Shown: piece by piece, positions 1 through 5,232 of the stretch
How positions within the stretch are numbered: the first letter of the stretch is position 1
How the letters are laid out: the number at the start of each line of letters is the position of its first letter
Origin: an uncultured Alphaproteobacteria bacterium
Lineage (GTDB): Bacteria; Pseudomonadota; Alphaproteobacteria; Rickettsiales; UBA1997
DNA: 5,232 bases
Direction of reading: 5' to 3'
Assembly: GCA_903959715.1 (NCBI GenBank)
Contig: CAJBXX010000287.1
Location: 1 to 5,232 of the forward strand
Program-made: the position numbers and the translations under genes
The notes under the pieces: model-generated
Databases searched by the model: none
What the model saw: only the letters and a program-made list of their open reading frames with translations
Told to the model about the DNA's origin: nothing

Positions 1-141
1 GCATTTCTCATTAAAGATACATCTTTTAATGATCTAACAACATTCAAAACTCCTTCAACTTGAGAAGATAAATCAGGGCGACGTTTTATTATTTCGCGCA
101 CTACTTTTTGCGTTAATGCAATCGTATCAGCTTTTTTACCC
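1..141. repeat. Terminal direct repeat, left copy (circular overlap)
   Basis: These 141 bases are identical to the last 141 bases of the window (5092-5232). Both copies lie in the same reading frame of ietA. An exact end-to-end overlap of this length is what a de Bruijn assembler leaves on a closed loop, since 141 is a commonly used maximum k-mer. The simplest reading is a 5091-bp circle or tandem unit, not two biological repeats. Confidence 0.95.
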
Positions 142-191
142 TCAAAACTTAATCTAGCTAAATGCAGGAAGTCTTTTTCTAAATCACTCAT
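1..191 (-). CDS. ietA: 5' end of ietA (AAA+ ATPase), continues across the circular join
   Basis: This minus-strand frame opens with ATG at 191-189 and begins MSDLEKDFLHLARLSFEGKK. It encodes residues 1-63 before running off the window edge. The segment 141-1 is identical to 5232-5092, so the frame continues into the main ietA body and supplies the true N-terminus that the right end of the window lacks. The upstream in-frame stop is TAG at 245-243. The ribosome site is weak: only a GGA lies a few bases before the ATG. The N-terminus looks helical and soluble, with no signal peptide. If the molecule is not circular, this would be the truncated 5' fragment of a second, tandem ietA copy. Confidence 0.8.
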   Translation of the reverse strand, partial: MSDLEKDFLHLARLSFEGKKADTIALTQKVVREIIKRRPDLSSQVEGVLNVVRSLKDVSLMRN

Positions 192-231
192 GTAGTCCGT
201 TGCTAAATAGTTAATATAATTGATTAAGTTA

Positions 232-259
232 ATCTTAGTGGACTAGTTTTATAAAACAA
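232..259 (-). promoter_or_regulatory. Candidate promoter of the ietAS operon
   Basis: On the minus strand TTGTTT (259-254) and TAAGAT (237-232) are separated by 16 bases and lie about 40 bases upstream of the ietA ATG. They match sigma-70 -35 and -10 boxes only partly (about 4/6 each). One arm of the inverted repeat at 236-277 falls between the boxes, so a protein bound there would block the promoter. In DNA this AT-rich such matches arise easily by chance. Confidence 0.35.
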
Positions 260-277
260 TAGAAAAGTAGTCCACTA
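236..277. promoter_or_regulatory. 15-bp inverted repeat upstream of ietA, possible operator
   Basis: The left arm 236-250 (tagtggactagtttt) and right arm 263-277 (aaaagtagtccacta) are inverted copies with one mismatch; the outer 10 bp are perfect. The spacer is 12 bases. A further half-site, gtagtcc, lies at 192-198 directly before the ietA start. No T-run follows on either strand, so it is not a typical terminator. Its overlap with the putative promoter suggests an operator. On a replicating circle it could instead be an origin or nick-site hairpin. Confidence 0.5.
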
Positions 278-318
278 TGAAAAAGCAACTCTTAATGAGG
301 ATTTTGATACAGAATCAA

Positions 319-352
319 TATAATGAACCCCTCTTCTCAGTCACAACTTCTT
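319..352 (+). repeat. IS terminal inverted repeat, orfB-side end
   Basis: Starts tataatgaacccctc and reads into the IS. It pairs with the orfA-side end, sharing the TATA, TG and CCCC positions and ending with the same TCTT. It is more diverged from the usual IS150-type end than its partner. Confidence 0.65.
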
Positions 353-463
353 AAAAACATCTAGACTTTTTTTTAAAAAAAATTTTAAAAAAATACAAGA
401 AAATAAAATTTGTATGAAAGTATTTTCCAATATTTTATTACAGATTAAGAATAAATTTTTTTC

Positions 464-1330
464 TCAAAAATTCAATCTTTTTTTTCTATTTTCATCATTA
501 TAAAATACCTGCGATTGAGTCTTGTATTTCAATGCTTGATGCGGTCTTTGATAATTATAAAACTTGATAAATCTGTCAATTTGAATTCTCAATTCTTCCA
601 AATTATTACTTGGATTTATATAAATTTCTTCTTGTTTAATTGTTCGCCAAAATCTTTCAATATAAATATTGTACTCACAAAATTTATTTTTATTTGAGTG
701 AGTTGCAATCGCTTCGCTCTTGTCTGCCCATCTGCCAACTGAGTCCATGCTAATTTGAATATTTTTTTGCGTTAAAAAATCAATCCAATCCTTTGAAGTA
801 AATTGACTTCCTTGATCAGAATTAATTATCTGCGGAGTTGCTAATTTCAAGCCTTTATGAAGAATTTCCAAGCAAGGTTGCGTATCAAGCGATATGGATA
901 ATTTTGAAGAAACAATAAATCTACTAAAAATATCAATCAACGCAACAAGATAAACAAAGCCTCGCGGGGTTTTTATATAAGTTATATCAACCGCCCAAAC
1001 TTTATTTGGTTTGGCAATTTCTAAGTTTTTTAGTAGATATGGAAATTTTTTATGATCCTTGTTGATAATTGTGGTTCTAGGCTTAGCGTAAATTGCTTGT
1101 AAACCAAGTTTTTGCATTAAACGCAGAACTTTTTTATGATTTATTTTTTTGTTTTGATCGGTATTTTGACTATTTTGTGCAATTTTATTATTCAAAAATG
1201 CTGTAATTTTTCGATAACCAAAGAACGAATATTTTGACCAGATTTCTTTTATTTCATTAGCGATGGAATTAGTAAAATCAGGCACTAAACGTGGTTTGTA
1301 ATAAATATTGGAGCGATTAATTTCAAGCAA
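464..1330 (-). CDS. IS3-family transposase OrfB (DDE integrase domain) with 17-residue insertion
   Basis: Catalytic part of the IS transposase (rve/DDE fold). TTG at 1330 is only a nominal start. The frame extends back to 1426 without ATG or GTG, and the conserved lead-in LVRNHHNLSVKKQCELLEIN lies before and across that point, so it is most likely made as a 414-residue OrfAB fusion by -1 frameshifting. With the TTG as residue 1, an HTH_21-like region with SFFGYRKI (about 20-75) is followed by the catalytic residues Asp115 (WAVDITYI), Asp172 (NSDQGSQF) and Glu225 (IYIERFW). The C-terminus has the family signature YNYQRPHQAL. The second Asp and Glu are separated by 52 residues instead of the family's 35; the excess of 17 is the segment 204-220, inserted between GRWAD and NIYIERFW. 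Activity is therefore uncertain although no stop interrupts the frame. Confidence 0.88.
   Translation of the reverse strand: MLEINRSNIYYKPRLVPDFTNSIANEIKEIWSKYSFFGYRKITAFLNNKIAQNSQNTDQNKKINHKKVLRLMQKLGLQAIYAKPRTTIINKDHKKFPYLLKNLEIAKPNKVWAVDITYIKTPRGFVYLVALIDIFSRFIVSSKLSISLDTQPCLEILHKGLKLATPQIINSDQGSQFTSKDWIDFLTQKNIQISMDSVGRWADKSEAIATHSNKNKFCEYNIYIERFWRTIKQEEIYINPSNNLEELRIQIDRFIKFYNYQRPHQALKYKTQSQVFYNDENRKKRLNF
671..721 (-). repeat. In-frame 51-bp insertion within orfB, possible palindromic element
   Basis: Encodes the 17 extra residues (KSEAIATHSNKNKFCEY) between GRWAD and NIYIERFW. Removing it restores the D-35-E spacing exactly. The segment contains an inverted ACTCAC/GTGAGT pair and a GAGCGAAGCGATTGC stretch. 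In-frame palindromic insertions of this sort are known from Rickettsia (RPE), but assignment to such a family is only inference. Confidence 0.55.
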
Positions 1331-1345
1331 TTCGCATTGTTTTTT

Positions 1346-1420
1346 GACACTTAAATTGTGGTGATTGCGAACAAGTTTTTCTTGTTTGGTTTTTTTATTT
1401 AAGTGTCCAGAACTTTTTTT
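1346..1420 (-). promoter_or_regulatory. Programmed -1 ribosomal frameshift signal between orfA and orfB
   Basis: On the minus strand the slippery run A AAA AAA G lies at 1420-1413, in orfA phase as TTA AAA AAA. After a 6-base spacer comes an 11-bp perfect inverted repeat, GACACTTAAAT (1407-1397) with ATTTAAGTGTC (1356-1346). Inside its loop is a second hairpin, AACAAG/CTTGTT (1386-1381 and 1375-1370). A shift to -1 continues as SSGHLNKKTKQEKLVRNHHN into OrfB, and the orfA stop lies within the stem. This is the standard IS3-family arrangement for OrfAB production. Confidence 0.85.
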
Positions 1421-1707
1421 AAGAAATCACGCTCAACGGTTAATTGACCAATTTTTTTATAAAGATTTTCTATTTCTTTTTCGGCTTGTTTTTCTTTAAT
1501 TTTTGTTGCCTTGTTAGTAATTAAATTATCACTAAAAACATTGCTACTATTGGTTTTAAACTGCTTTACCCAATTGCTTAAAGTTGCTTTTGAAATGTTA
1601 AATTCACTGCAAATTTGTGCAATTGTAAAATTATTTGAGAGATATTTTAGCGCGACTTTTAATTTAAAATCCGAACTATATTTTTTGAAATGTTTTGAAG
1701 TAGACAT
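1399..1707 (-). CDS. IS3-family transposase OrfA (helix-turn-helix subunit)
   Basis: DNA-binding regulatory subunit of an IS3-family transposase, 102 residues, the usual length. The N-terminus FKKYSSDFKLKVAL and the following ISKATLSNWVKQF (about residues 38-50) form the HTH that recognises the IS ends. Residues about 70-98 form a Leu/Lys/Glu-rich coiled coil (leucine zipper) for multimerisation. It starts at ATG 1707-1705 behind an A/G-rich leader and stops at TAA 1401-1399. The penultimate codons TTA AAA AAA carry the slippery run that feeds part of the ribosomes into orfB, so the same gene gives both OrfA and the OrfAB transposase. It appears intact. Confidence 0.9.
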   Translation of the reverse strand: MSTSKHFKKYSSDFKLKVALKYLSNNFTIAQICSEFNISKATLSNWVKQFKTNSSNVFSDNLITNKATKIKEKQAEKEIENLYKKIGQLTVERDFLKKVLDT

Positions 1708-1776
1708 AACTTTTTCTTTTTGTTAATTGTTGATAAATATACTACAATTTTAAGAGAAAAAGTCTAAAGAAAATTT

Positions 1777-1810
1777 AAGATTTTCTGTCCGAAAATCGGG
1801 GAGCACTATA
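1777..1810 (-). repeat. IS terminal inverted repeat, orfA-side end
   Basis: On the minus strand it begins tatagtgctccccg and continues with ttttcggacag, very like IS150-type ends known from family consensus. It contains the small palindrome ccgaaaatcgg at 1789-1799. This is the upstream end, so the IS promoter should lie between here and orfA at 1707. Confidence 0.7.
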
Positions 1811-1850
1811 CTCATCCTCGATTATGTTTTTAGTTAGTAACTTTTTTAAA

Positions 1851-1868
1851 TTATACAAATTCGTATAA
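1851..1868. terminator. Weak hairpin downstream of ietS
   Basis: ttatac (1851-1856) pairs with gtataa (1863-1868) around a 6-base loop, about 45 bases after the ietS stop. The stem is short and AT-rich. On the minus strand it is followed by TTTAAAAAAG and not a clean T-run, so termination would be inefficient. The rest of the ietS-IS spacer (1811-1911) shows no gene or other site. Confidence 0.25.
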
Positions 1869-1911
1869 AAAAACAATGCACCGAATATATTTATTTAACT
1901 GCTTTGTAAAA

Positions 1912-4152
1912 CTAGGTTTGAATCTGGATTTCAACTTTTGGTCTTAGCGGCACTAAAATATTAGCAAACGACCTGACGATTTGGTTATAAAAATCAGGAA
2001 CTGCATGGGTCTTAATGCCTATGATTAAAGCATATTTAATTGGTTTTGGATCCTTGGCAGTCACGGCTCCTTCGCGATGATGGTAGTAGATATCAAAACA
2101 CGATTCCTTTAAAGACTTAGCGTTAAATGTTTGCGTGTTTTTTAAGCACGGTTCCCACTTGCTGCCATCGCTTCTAAAATCATATTCGGCTTTTCCGTAC
2201 ATATTTTTTTGGGAAAAGAAGGATGTGGTTTTCGGATGTTTTGAGCTTCTTCCATCTTTATATTTGGTATATTTTCCTGAATGAGGTCTAAAGAAAACCT
2301 CAAGCCCAGCTTTTGTGTAAGCGCCAGGATGCTCAGGATCAGTTTCTGGCTTAATTACTAGAGTAGCCGAAATATCAACTTTTCCGGTTAATATAATATC
2401 GTCGGGCATTGGTATTTGAGCTCTTAAATGCTCTCCGATAGGAAGTTCACCTTGGTAAATTACGATCGCCTCGTTGTCATCGCATGTAACAAGTTGATTA
2501 ACGTCTGTTTCAAAGCGACCCCATCCAACATCAATTCTTGGAAGTCCATTGCACTTTGCCTTATGTATCATCAAAGCGTGAATTGCTCTTTGGGATATGT
2601 CATCACCAATATAAGACTTGATCCCGGCTCCAGATCTCAAAGTTGATGGAGAGGCAAAGCTTGTGCCGCTGGTAGTGGTAATAAAAGGTTTAGAGGAAGC
2701 GGAAAGCACAGAAAACATTTCATTATCAGATCCTCCAAATGCCAACCCATCTGGCTTAACGACTCCGGGGCGTCTTCCTGGCCCAATACAACTATATTCC
2801 GCTCTGTTCCAACCTGAACTTGTCGTATCACATGCGCCAACTGCTAAAACATTTACGGCATCAGATGGTACTTGCACTCGGTTCAGACCACTTGCGGCAT
2901 CCAGGTGTCCAGTATTTCCAACCGCAACTGTTGCAAATATATCATCATTTGACAAGAGTTCATCCAGGGAGGCAGTCCAAGCTGTGACGTCGTCGTCAGT
3001 GATTGATAGATCTGGCCCGATACTTAAGTTCATCAGATGGTATTTCCCCTTGTTGCCTTTCATGTGGCCCAGAATGCGATCAAGAACATCGACTATATCT
3101 AAATCATTTTTTCCCGTATCGCGATCAAGAACTCTTACATGATCTACGTTGCAAAAAGGTCTTTCTAGGTTAGGACTAATAATGTGGCCAAAAAGAAATG
3201 CTGAGGTAACGGCTATTCCATGCTCAATATATGAAGGAACCGCAGGGCCTATGCCTTTAGGATCAATTGCATTCGCCCATTTACTTAAACTAGATGAGCC
3301 AGAAATTCCTCCATCAAATATAACTGCATTTACACTAGGATTTAACGAAGAGCCATTTGGCAAAATCACGCTCTGTAAATTTAAATCTCTGGTTATGTTA
3401 GTGAGTTTAATAGGTCTTAAGCTAGGCATGCCTCTCAAAGCTCTCAAAAAAGAAAATTGTGCAATATCTAATGCTTTAGCAACAGGAGCTTTAACTGGAA
3501 TAAACGTTAACCCTCCAACATCTCTCTTTTTATCCATGATAGCTTTTGCACCGCACATCTGTGCATAGGCTTCAAAATTATCTATTATTGATTTATTGCT
3601 AGAGTTGTGAATGACCACCTCAAGCATTGCTTCGTCCCTATCAGTGGGAACCGATTTAATCTTATCTTTTGCGAGATATGCGGAAACTTTTTCGACTTTA
3701 GTAAGTTGAAGGGTCGATTTCTGATTTGCACTCCATCCGTTAATTTTATCTGACCATTGATGATAGGCCTCCTTTGTTCCGGCTACAAAAACTTGCTCTG
3801 TAATAACTTCATCATCTGGATGTTTTTTTATTCCCCATTTCTCCGGCTTTATAGAGGTTGAACGACTACCGATAGACCTCAAGCCAACTGATTTTAATAA
3901 ATCCTCTGGGAAATCAGTTTTTGAAATATACCGAGGGTGCATTGTCAGCAGTGATACAACTTCATTATTTGGACATGCGCTAGATGGCACCAAATCTAAG
4001 TCCCGAACCACATCTACAAGATTTTTTGCAATCCTTTGTTTTGCAGAAGAGAAGTCATAAGGCGGATTCTTCTCGCTTCCTCCGGTAGGAACCTTGACTT
4101 TAGCTGTTAATCTCTCTCCTTGTCCTAGTAAAAAATTTTTTTCTTTGCTCAT
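1912..4152 (-). CDS. ietS: IetS: subtilisin-like (S8) serine protease partner of IetA
   Basis: S8-family serine endopeptidase of 746 residues with a complete catalytic set: Asp280 in VIFDGG, His311 in EHGIAVTS, oxyanion Asn413 in VAVGNTG, and nucleophile Ser498 in SGTSFASP. No signal peptide or membrane segment is visible, so it should act in the cytoplasm, unlike most subtilisins. The first ~270 residues are not recognisably catalytic. The stretch at about 175-250 has the beta-alpha pattern of a subtilisin propeptide-like fold, but that is only inference. Residues about 560-746 form a beta-rich C-terminal domain of unknown role. The ATG start at 4152 overlaps the ietA stop and has a GAGGT ribosome site 8 bases upstream. 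The intact triad argues for an active protease. In the IetAS family the ATPase and protease act as a pair in phage defence and plasmid stability. The protein substrate is unknown. Confidence 0.85.
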   Translation of the reverse strand: MSKEKNFLLGQGERLTAKVKVPTGGSEKNPPYDFSSAKQRIAKNLVDVVRDLDLVPSSACPNNEVVSLLTMHPRYISKTDFPEDLLKSVGLRSIGSRSTSIKPEKWGIKKHPDDEVITEQVFVAGTKEAYHQWSDKINGWSANQKSTLQLTKVEKVSAYLAKDKIKSVPTDRDEAMLEVVIHNSSNKSIIDNFEAYAQMCGAKAIMDKKRDVGGLTFIPVKAPVAKALDIAQFSFLRALRGMPSLRPIKLTNITRDLNLQSVILPNGSSLNPSVNAVIFDGGISGSSSLSKWANAIDPKGIGPAVPSYIEHGIAVTSAFLFGHIISPNLERPFCNVDHVRVLDRDTGKNDLDIVDVLDRILGHMKGNKGKYHLMNLSIGPDLSITDDDVTAWTASLDELLSNDDIFATVAVGNTGHLDAASGLNRVQVPSDAVNVLAVGACDTTSSGWNRAEYSCIGPGRRPGVVKPDGLAFGGSDNEMFSVLSASSKPFITTTSGTSFASPSTLRSGAGIKSYIGDDISQRAIHALMIHKAKCNGLPRIDVGWGRFETDVNQLVTCDDNEAIVIYQGELPIGEHLRAQIPMPDDIILTGKVDISATLVIKPETDPEHPGAYTKAGLEVFFRPHSGKYTKYKDGRSSKHPKTTSFFSQKNMYGKAEYDFRSDGSKWEPCLKNTQTFNAKSLKESCFDIYYHHREGAVTAKDPKPIKYALIIGIKTHAVPDFYNQIVRSFANILVPLRPKVEIQIQT
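4149..4152 (-). other. ATGA stop/start overlap of ietA and ietS
   Basis: On the minus strand 4152-4149 reads ATGA: ATG starts ietS and TGA ends ietA. Four-base overlaps of this kind are typical of tightly coupled gene pairs whose products are needed in fixed proportion, which fits an ATPase-protease complex or a toxin and its control partner. Confidence 0.9.
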
Positions 4153-5232
4153 TTCTTTTTACCTCGTTTTTTAGATGCTATTTTAGAAATTGTTTTGGTT
4201 CCTATTTTGCGAATTCTTAGCGTGTCCCGTGAGCATCCAGTCAATTCTTGAATTTTTCTTTGTGAGCATCCTTTATCGTTAAGAAGACGAGCAAATGATA
4301 AGCGGCCTTCCGAATCTAAGTCTTTAACTCTTCTGGTGATATGCCTATCAAGACCTTCTTTTAATGTGATGCTTTCCATCACAACTTCTCTTTGAATTGA
4401 GTTTAGGTTTTTTTCTATTTCGGCATAGCTAAGATCTTGATAGATCGAAGATAAAAGAGGTAGGTAGTGTTGCTTCTCAGAGGCTGGCAAATCTAACAGG
4501 TTATTAATATAGCTTTCCTGTTGTGGGGCATTGGGCTTCGGAAAGTTAATTATTTTATCAAATCTTCTCCAGATTGCAGAATCTAAAAGTTCAGGATGAT
4601 TAGTGGCGGCTAGTAAGATACCGTCAGAGGGCCAACTATCAACGGCTTGCAGAAGTACAGTTACCAGTCTTTTAAGTTCCCCAACTTCATTTGAATCATC
4701 TCTTTTTTTTGCTATCGCATCAAATTCATCTAATAACAAAACTGATTGTCGTTTTTTTGCATATTCCAAAACCGCTCTGATGTTATTTCCTGTTTTTCCT
4801 AAGTAGCTACTCATGACTGCGGCTAGATCTAGCACTAATAATGGTCTATTGAGCTTTGCAGCAATCCATTTTGCAGATAATGTTTTTCCAACTCCTGGCG
4901 GGCCAACCAATAAAATTGTTTTAGTAGGAAAGAGTCCGGCTTTAATCAAATCTTGTTCACGCTTTCTTTCTTCAACGATTGAATCCAATTCGTTTTTAAC
5001 ATTCTCAACCCAGAACGGTTCAATTGTTATCTCATCAGTATCATGCCAAACCAACTCCAACCTAGAGTCTGAATCAACAGGAATAGGAGCGGCATTTCTC
5101 ATTAAAGATACATCTTTTAATGATCTAACAACATTCAAAACTCCTTCAACTTGAGAAGATAAATCAGGGCGACGTTTTATTATTTCGCGCACTACTTTTT
5201 GCGTTAATGCAATCGTATCAGCTTTTTTACCC
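4149..5232 (-). CDS. ietA: IetA: AAA+ ATPase of the IetAS defence / toxin-antitoxin-like system
   Basis: AAA+ ATPase, predicted cytoplasmic, working with the protease encoded next to it. The frame is open to the window edge. Joined to the 5' segment at 1-191 it gives 377 residues from ATG 191-189; a GTG at 5192 is only an internal alternative start. Using full-length numbering, I see a helical N-terminal region (about 1-90), Walker A GPPGVGKT (127-134), a pore-loop-like SSYLGKT with Tyr160, Walker B VLLLDEFD (181-188), sensor-1 Asn228 in AATNHP, and paired arginines 239-240 in WRRFD as the arginine finger. A helical lid follows. Near the C-terminus, residues about 338-357 resemble a helix-turn-helix, followed by a Lys-rich tail. 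The stop overlaps the ietS start by ATGA, which implies translational coupling. Family knowledge: IetA pairs with the subtilisin IetS, first on Ti plasmid pTiC58 and later as an anti-phage system. Which partner controls the other is not shown here. Confidence 0.85.
   Translation of the reverse strand, partial: GKKADTIALTQKVVREIIKRRPDLSSQVEGVLNVVRSLKDVSLMRNAAPIPVDSDSRLELVWHDTDEITIEPFWVENVKNELDSIVEERKREQDLIKAGLFPTKTILLVGPPGVGKTLSAKWIAAKLNRPLLVLDLAAVMSSYLGKTGNNIRAVLEYAKKRQSVLLLDEFDAIAKKRDDSNEVGELKRLVTVLLQAVDSWPSDGILLAATNHPELLDSAIWRRFDKIINFPKPNAPQQESYINNLLDLPASEKQHYLPLLSSIYQDLSYAEIEKNLNSIQREVVMESITLKEGLDRHITRRVKDLDSEGRLSFARLLNDKGCSQRKIQELTGCSRDTLRIRKIGTKTISKIASKKRGKKK
4161..4165 (-). promoter_or_regulatory. 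Ribosome binding site of ietS
   Basis: The minus strand reads GAGGT at 4165-4161, eight bases before the ietS ATG at 4152-4150 and inside the last codons of ietA. It supports the ietS start and lets the protease be translated both by coupling at the ATGA overlap and by direct initiation. It is clearly stronger than the site in front of ietA. Confidence 0.7.
5092..5232. repeat. Terminal direct repeat, right copy (circular overlap)
   Basis: Exact copy of positions 1-141. The match begins right after the g at 5091 and runs to the last base, so it is defined by the contig end and not by a biological boundary. It falls inside the ietA coding sequence, which stays open across the join. Confidence 0.95.

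Larger units (their letters stand above)
192..318. other. Intergenic region between the IS and ietA
   Basis: No coding frame is seen. It holds the putative promoter, the inverted repeat at 236-277, and the half-site at 192-198. Part 278-318 shows nothing recognisable. On the closed circle this and the short ietS-IS spacer are the only non-IS, non-coding DNA, so any origin or control site of the molecule should be here. Confidence 0.5.
319..1810 (-). mobile_element. IS3-family insertion sequence (IS150-like), about 1.49 kb
   Basis: The element carries orfA and orfB in the same direction, with a frameshift signal between them and imperfect terminal inverted repeats. Read inward, the right end is tatagtgctccccg and the left end tataatgaacccct; over 32 aligned bases from 1808 and 321, 21 match. 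The ends resemble the IS150 type but start TA where TG is usual. Because TATA is its own reverse complement, it may be either part of the ends or a 4-bp target duplication flanking an element at 323-1806. Taking 319-1810 as the ends, no 3-bp duplication is seen. The span orfB stop to left end is long (about 145 bases) and holds only A/T runs. Confidence 0.8.

Noticed and set aside
367..398. A/T homopolymer stretch as a replication origin or terminator
   Set aside because: It lies inside the IS between orfB and the IS end, has no GC stem, no iterons and no adjacent rep gene; plain AT richness explains it.
515..697. Plus-strand open frame opposite orfB
   Set aside because: Low-complexity, Ile/Phe-rich translation antisense to the transposase; an artefact of AT-rich DNA.
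1511..1726. Plus-strand open frame opposite orfA
   Set aside because: Antisense to the OrfA HTH and coiled coil, with no family resemblance.
2618..3568. Long open frames on the plus strand opposite ietS
   Set aside because: They lie antisense to the conserved subtilisin catalytic region, lack recognisable motifs, and follow from the codon bias of the real gene.
4603..5154. Open frames on the plus strand opposite ietA
   Set aside because: They are antisense to the Walker A, Walker B and N-terminal regions of a clearly real ATPase, with no domain or start signal of their own.
1..5232. CRISPR array, tRNA or rRNA genes
   Set aside because: No regularly spaced repeats and no tRNA- or rRNA-like sequence were seen on either strand.

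Overview
The window holds a two-gene AAA+ ATPase / subtilisin-like protease module that I recognise as ietA-ietS, next to one IS3-family insertion sequence (IS150-like). All genes lie on the minus strand. The DNA is AT-rich, and the IS is visibly more AT-rich than the ietAS genes. I see no rRNA, tRNA or taxonomic marker. The IS proteins resemble those common in AT-rich, often intracellular Pseudomonadota such as Rickettsiales or Legionellales relatives, but this assignment is only a guess.

The first 141 bases (1-141) recur exactly as the last 141 (5092-5232). The sequence therefore looks like a 5091-bp circle opened at an arbitrary point inside ietA, or one unit of a tandem array. Closing the circle joins the 5' end of ietA (191 down to 1) to its body (5232 down to 4149). 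This gives a 377-codon gene starting at ATG 191-189. No replication, partition or mobilisation gene is visible on the circle.

Layout in transcription order on the closed circle: an intergenic region with a putative promoter and a 15-bp inverted repeat (232-277); ietA, read from 191 through the join to 4149; ietS (4152-1912), which overlaps ietA by ATGA and has its own GAGGT ribosome site; a short spacer with a weak hairpin (1811-1911); the IS (about 1810-319) with orfA and orfB; then back to the ietA promoter region.

ietA and ietS should be co-transcribed and act together. IetAS was first described on the Agrobacterium Ti plasmid pTiC58 as a toxin-antitoxin-like plasmid stability/incompatibility locus, and was later reported as an anti-phage system. 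The IS makes its transposase by programmed -1 frameshifting, with an A7 slippery run and a downstream stem-loop both visible. Its orfB carries an in-frame 17-residue insertion inside the DDE catalytic core.
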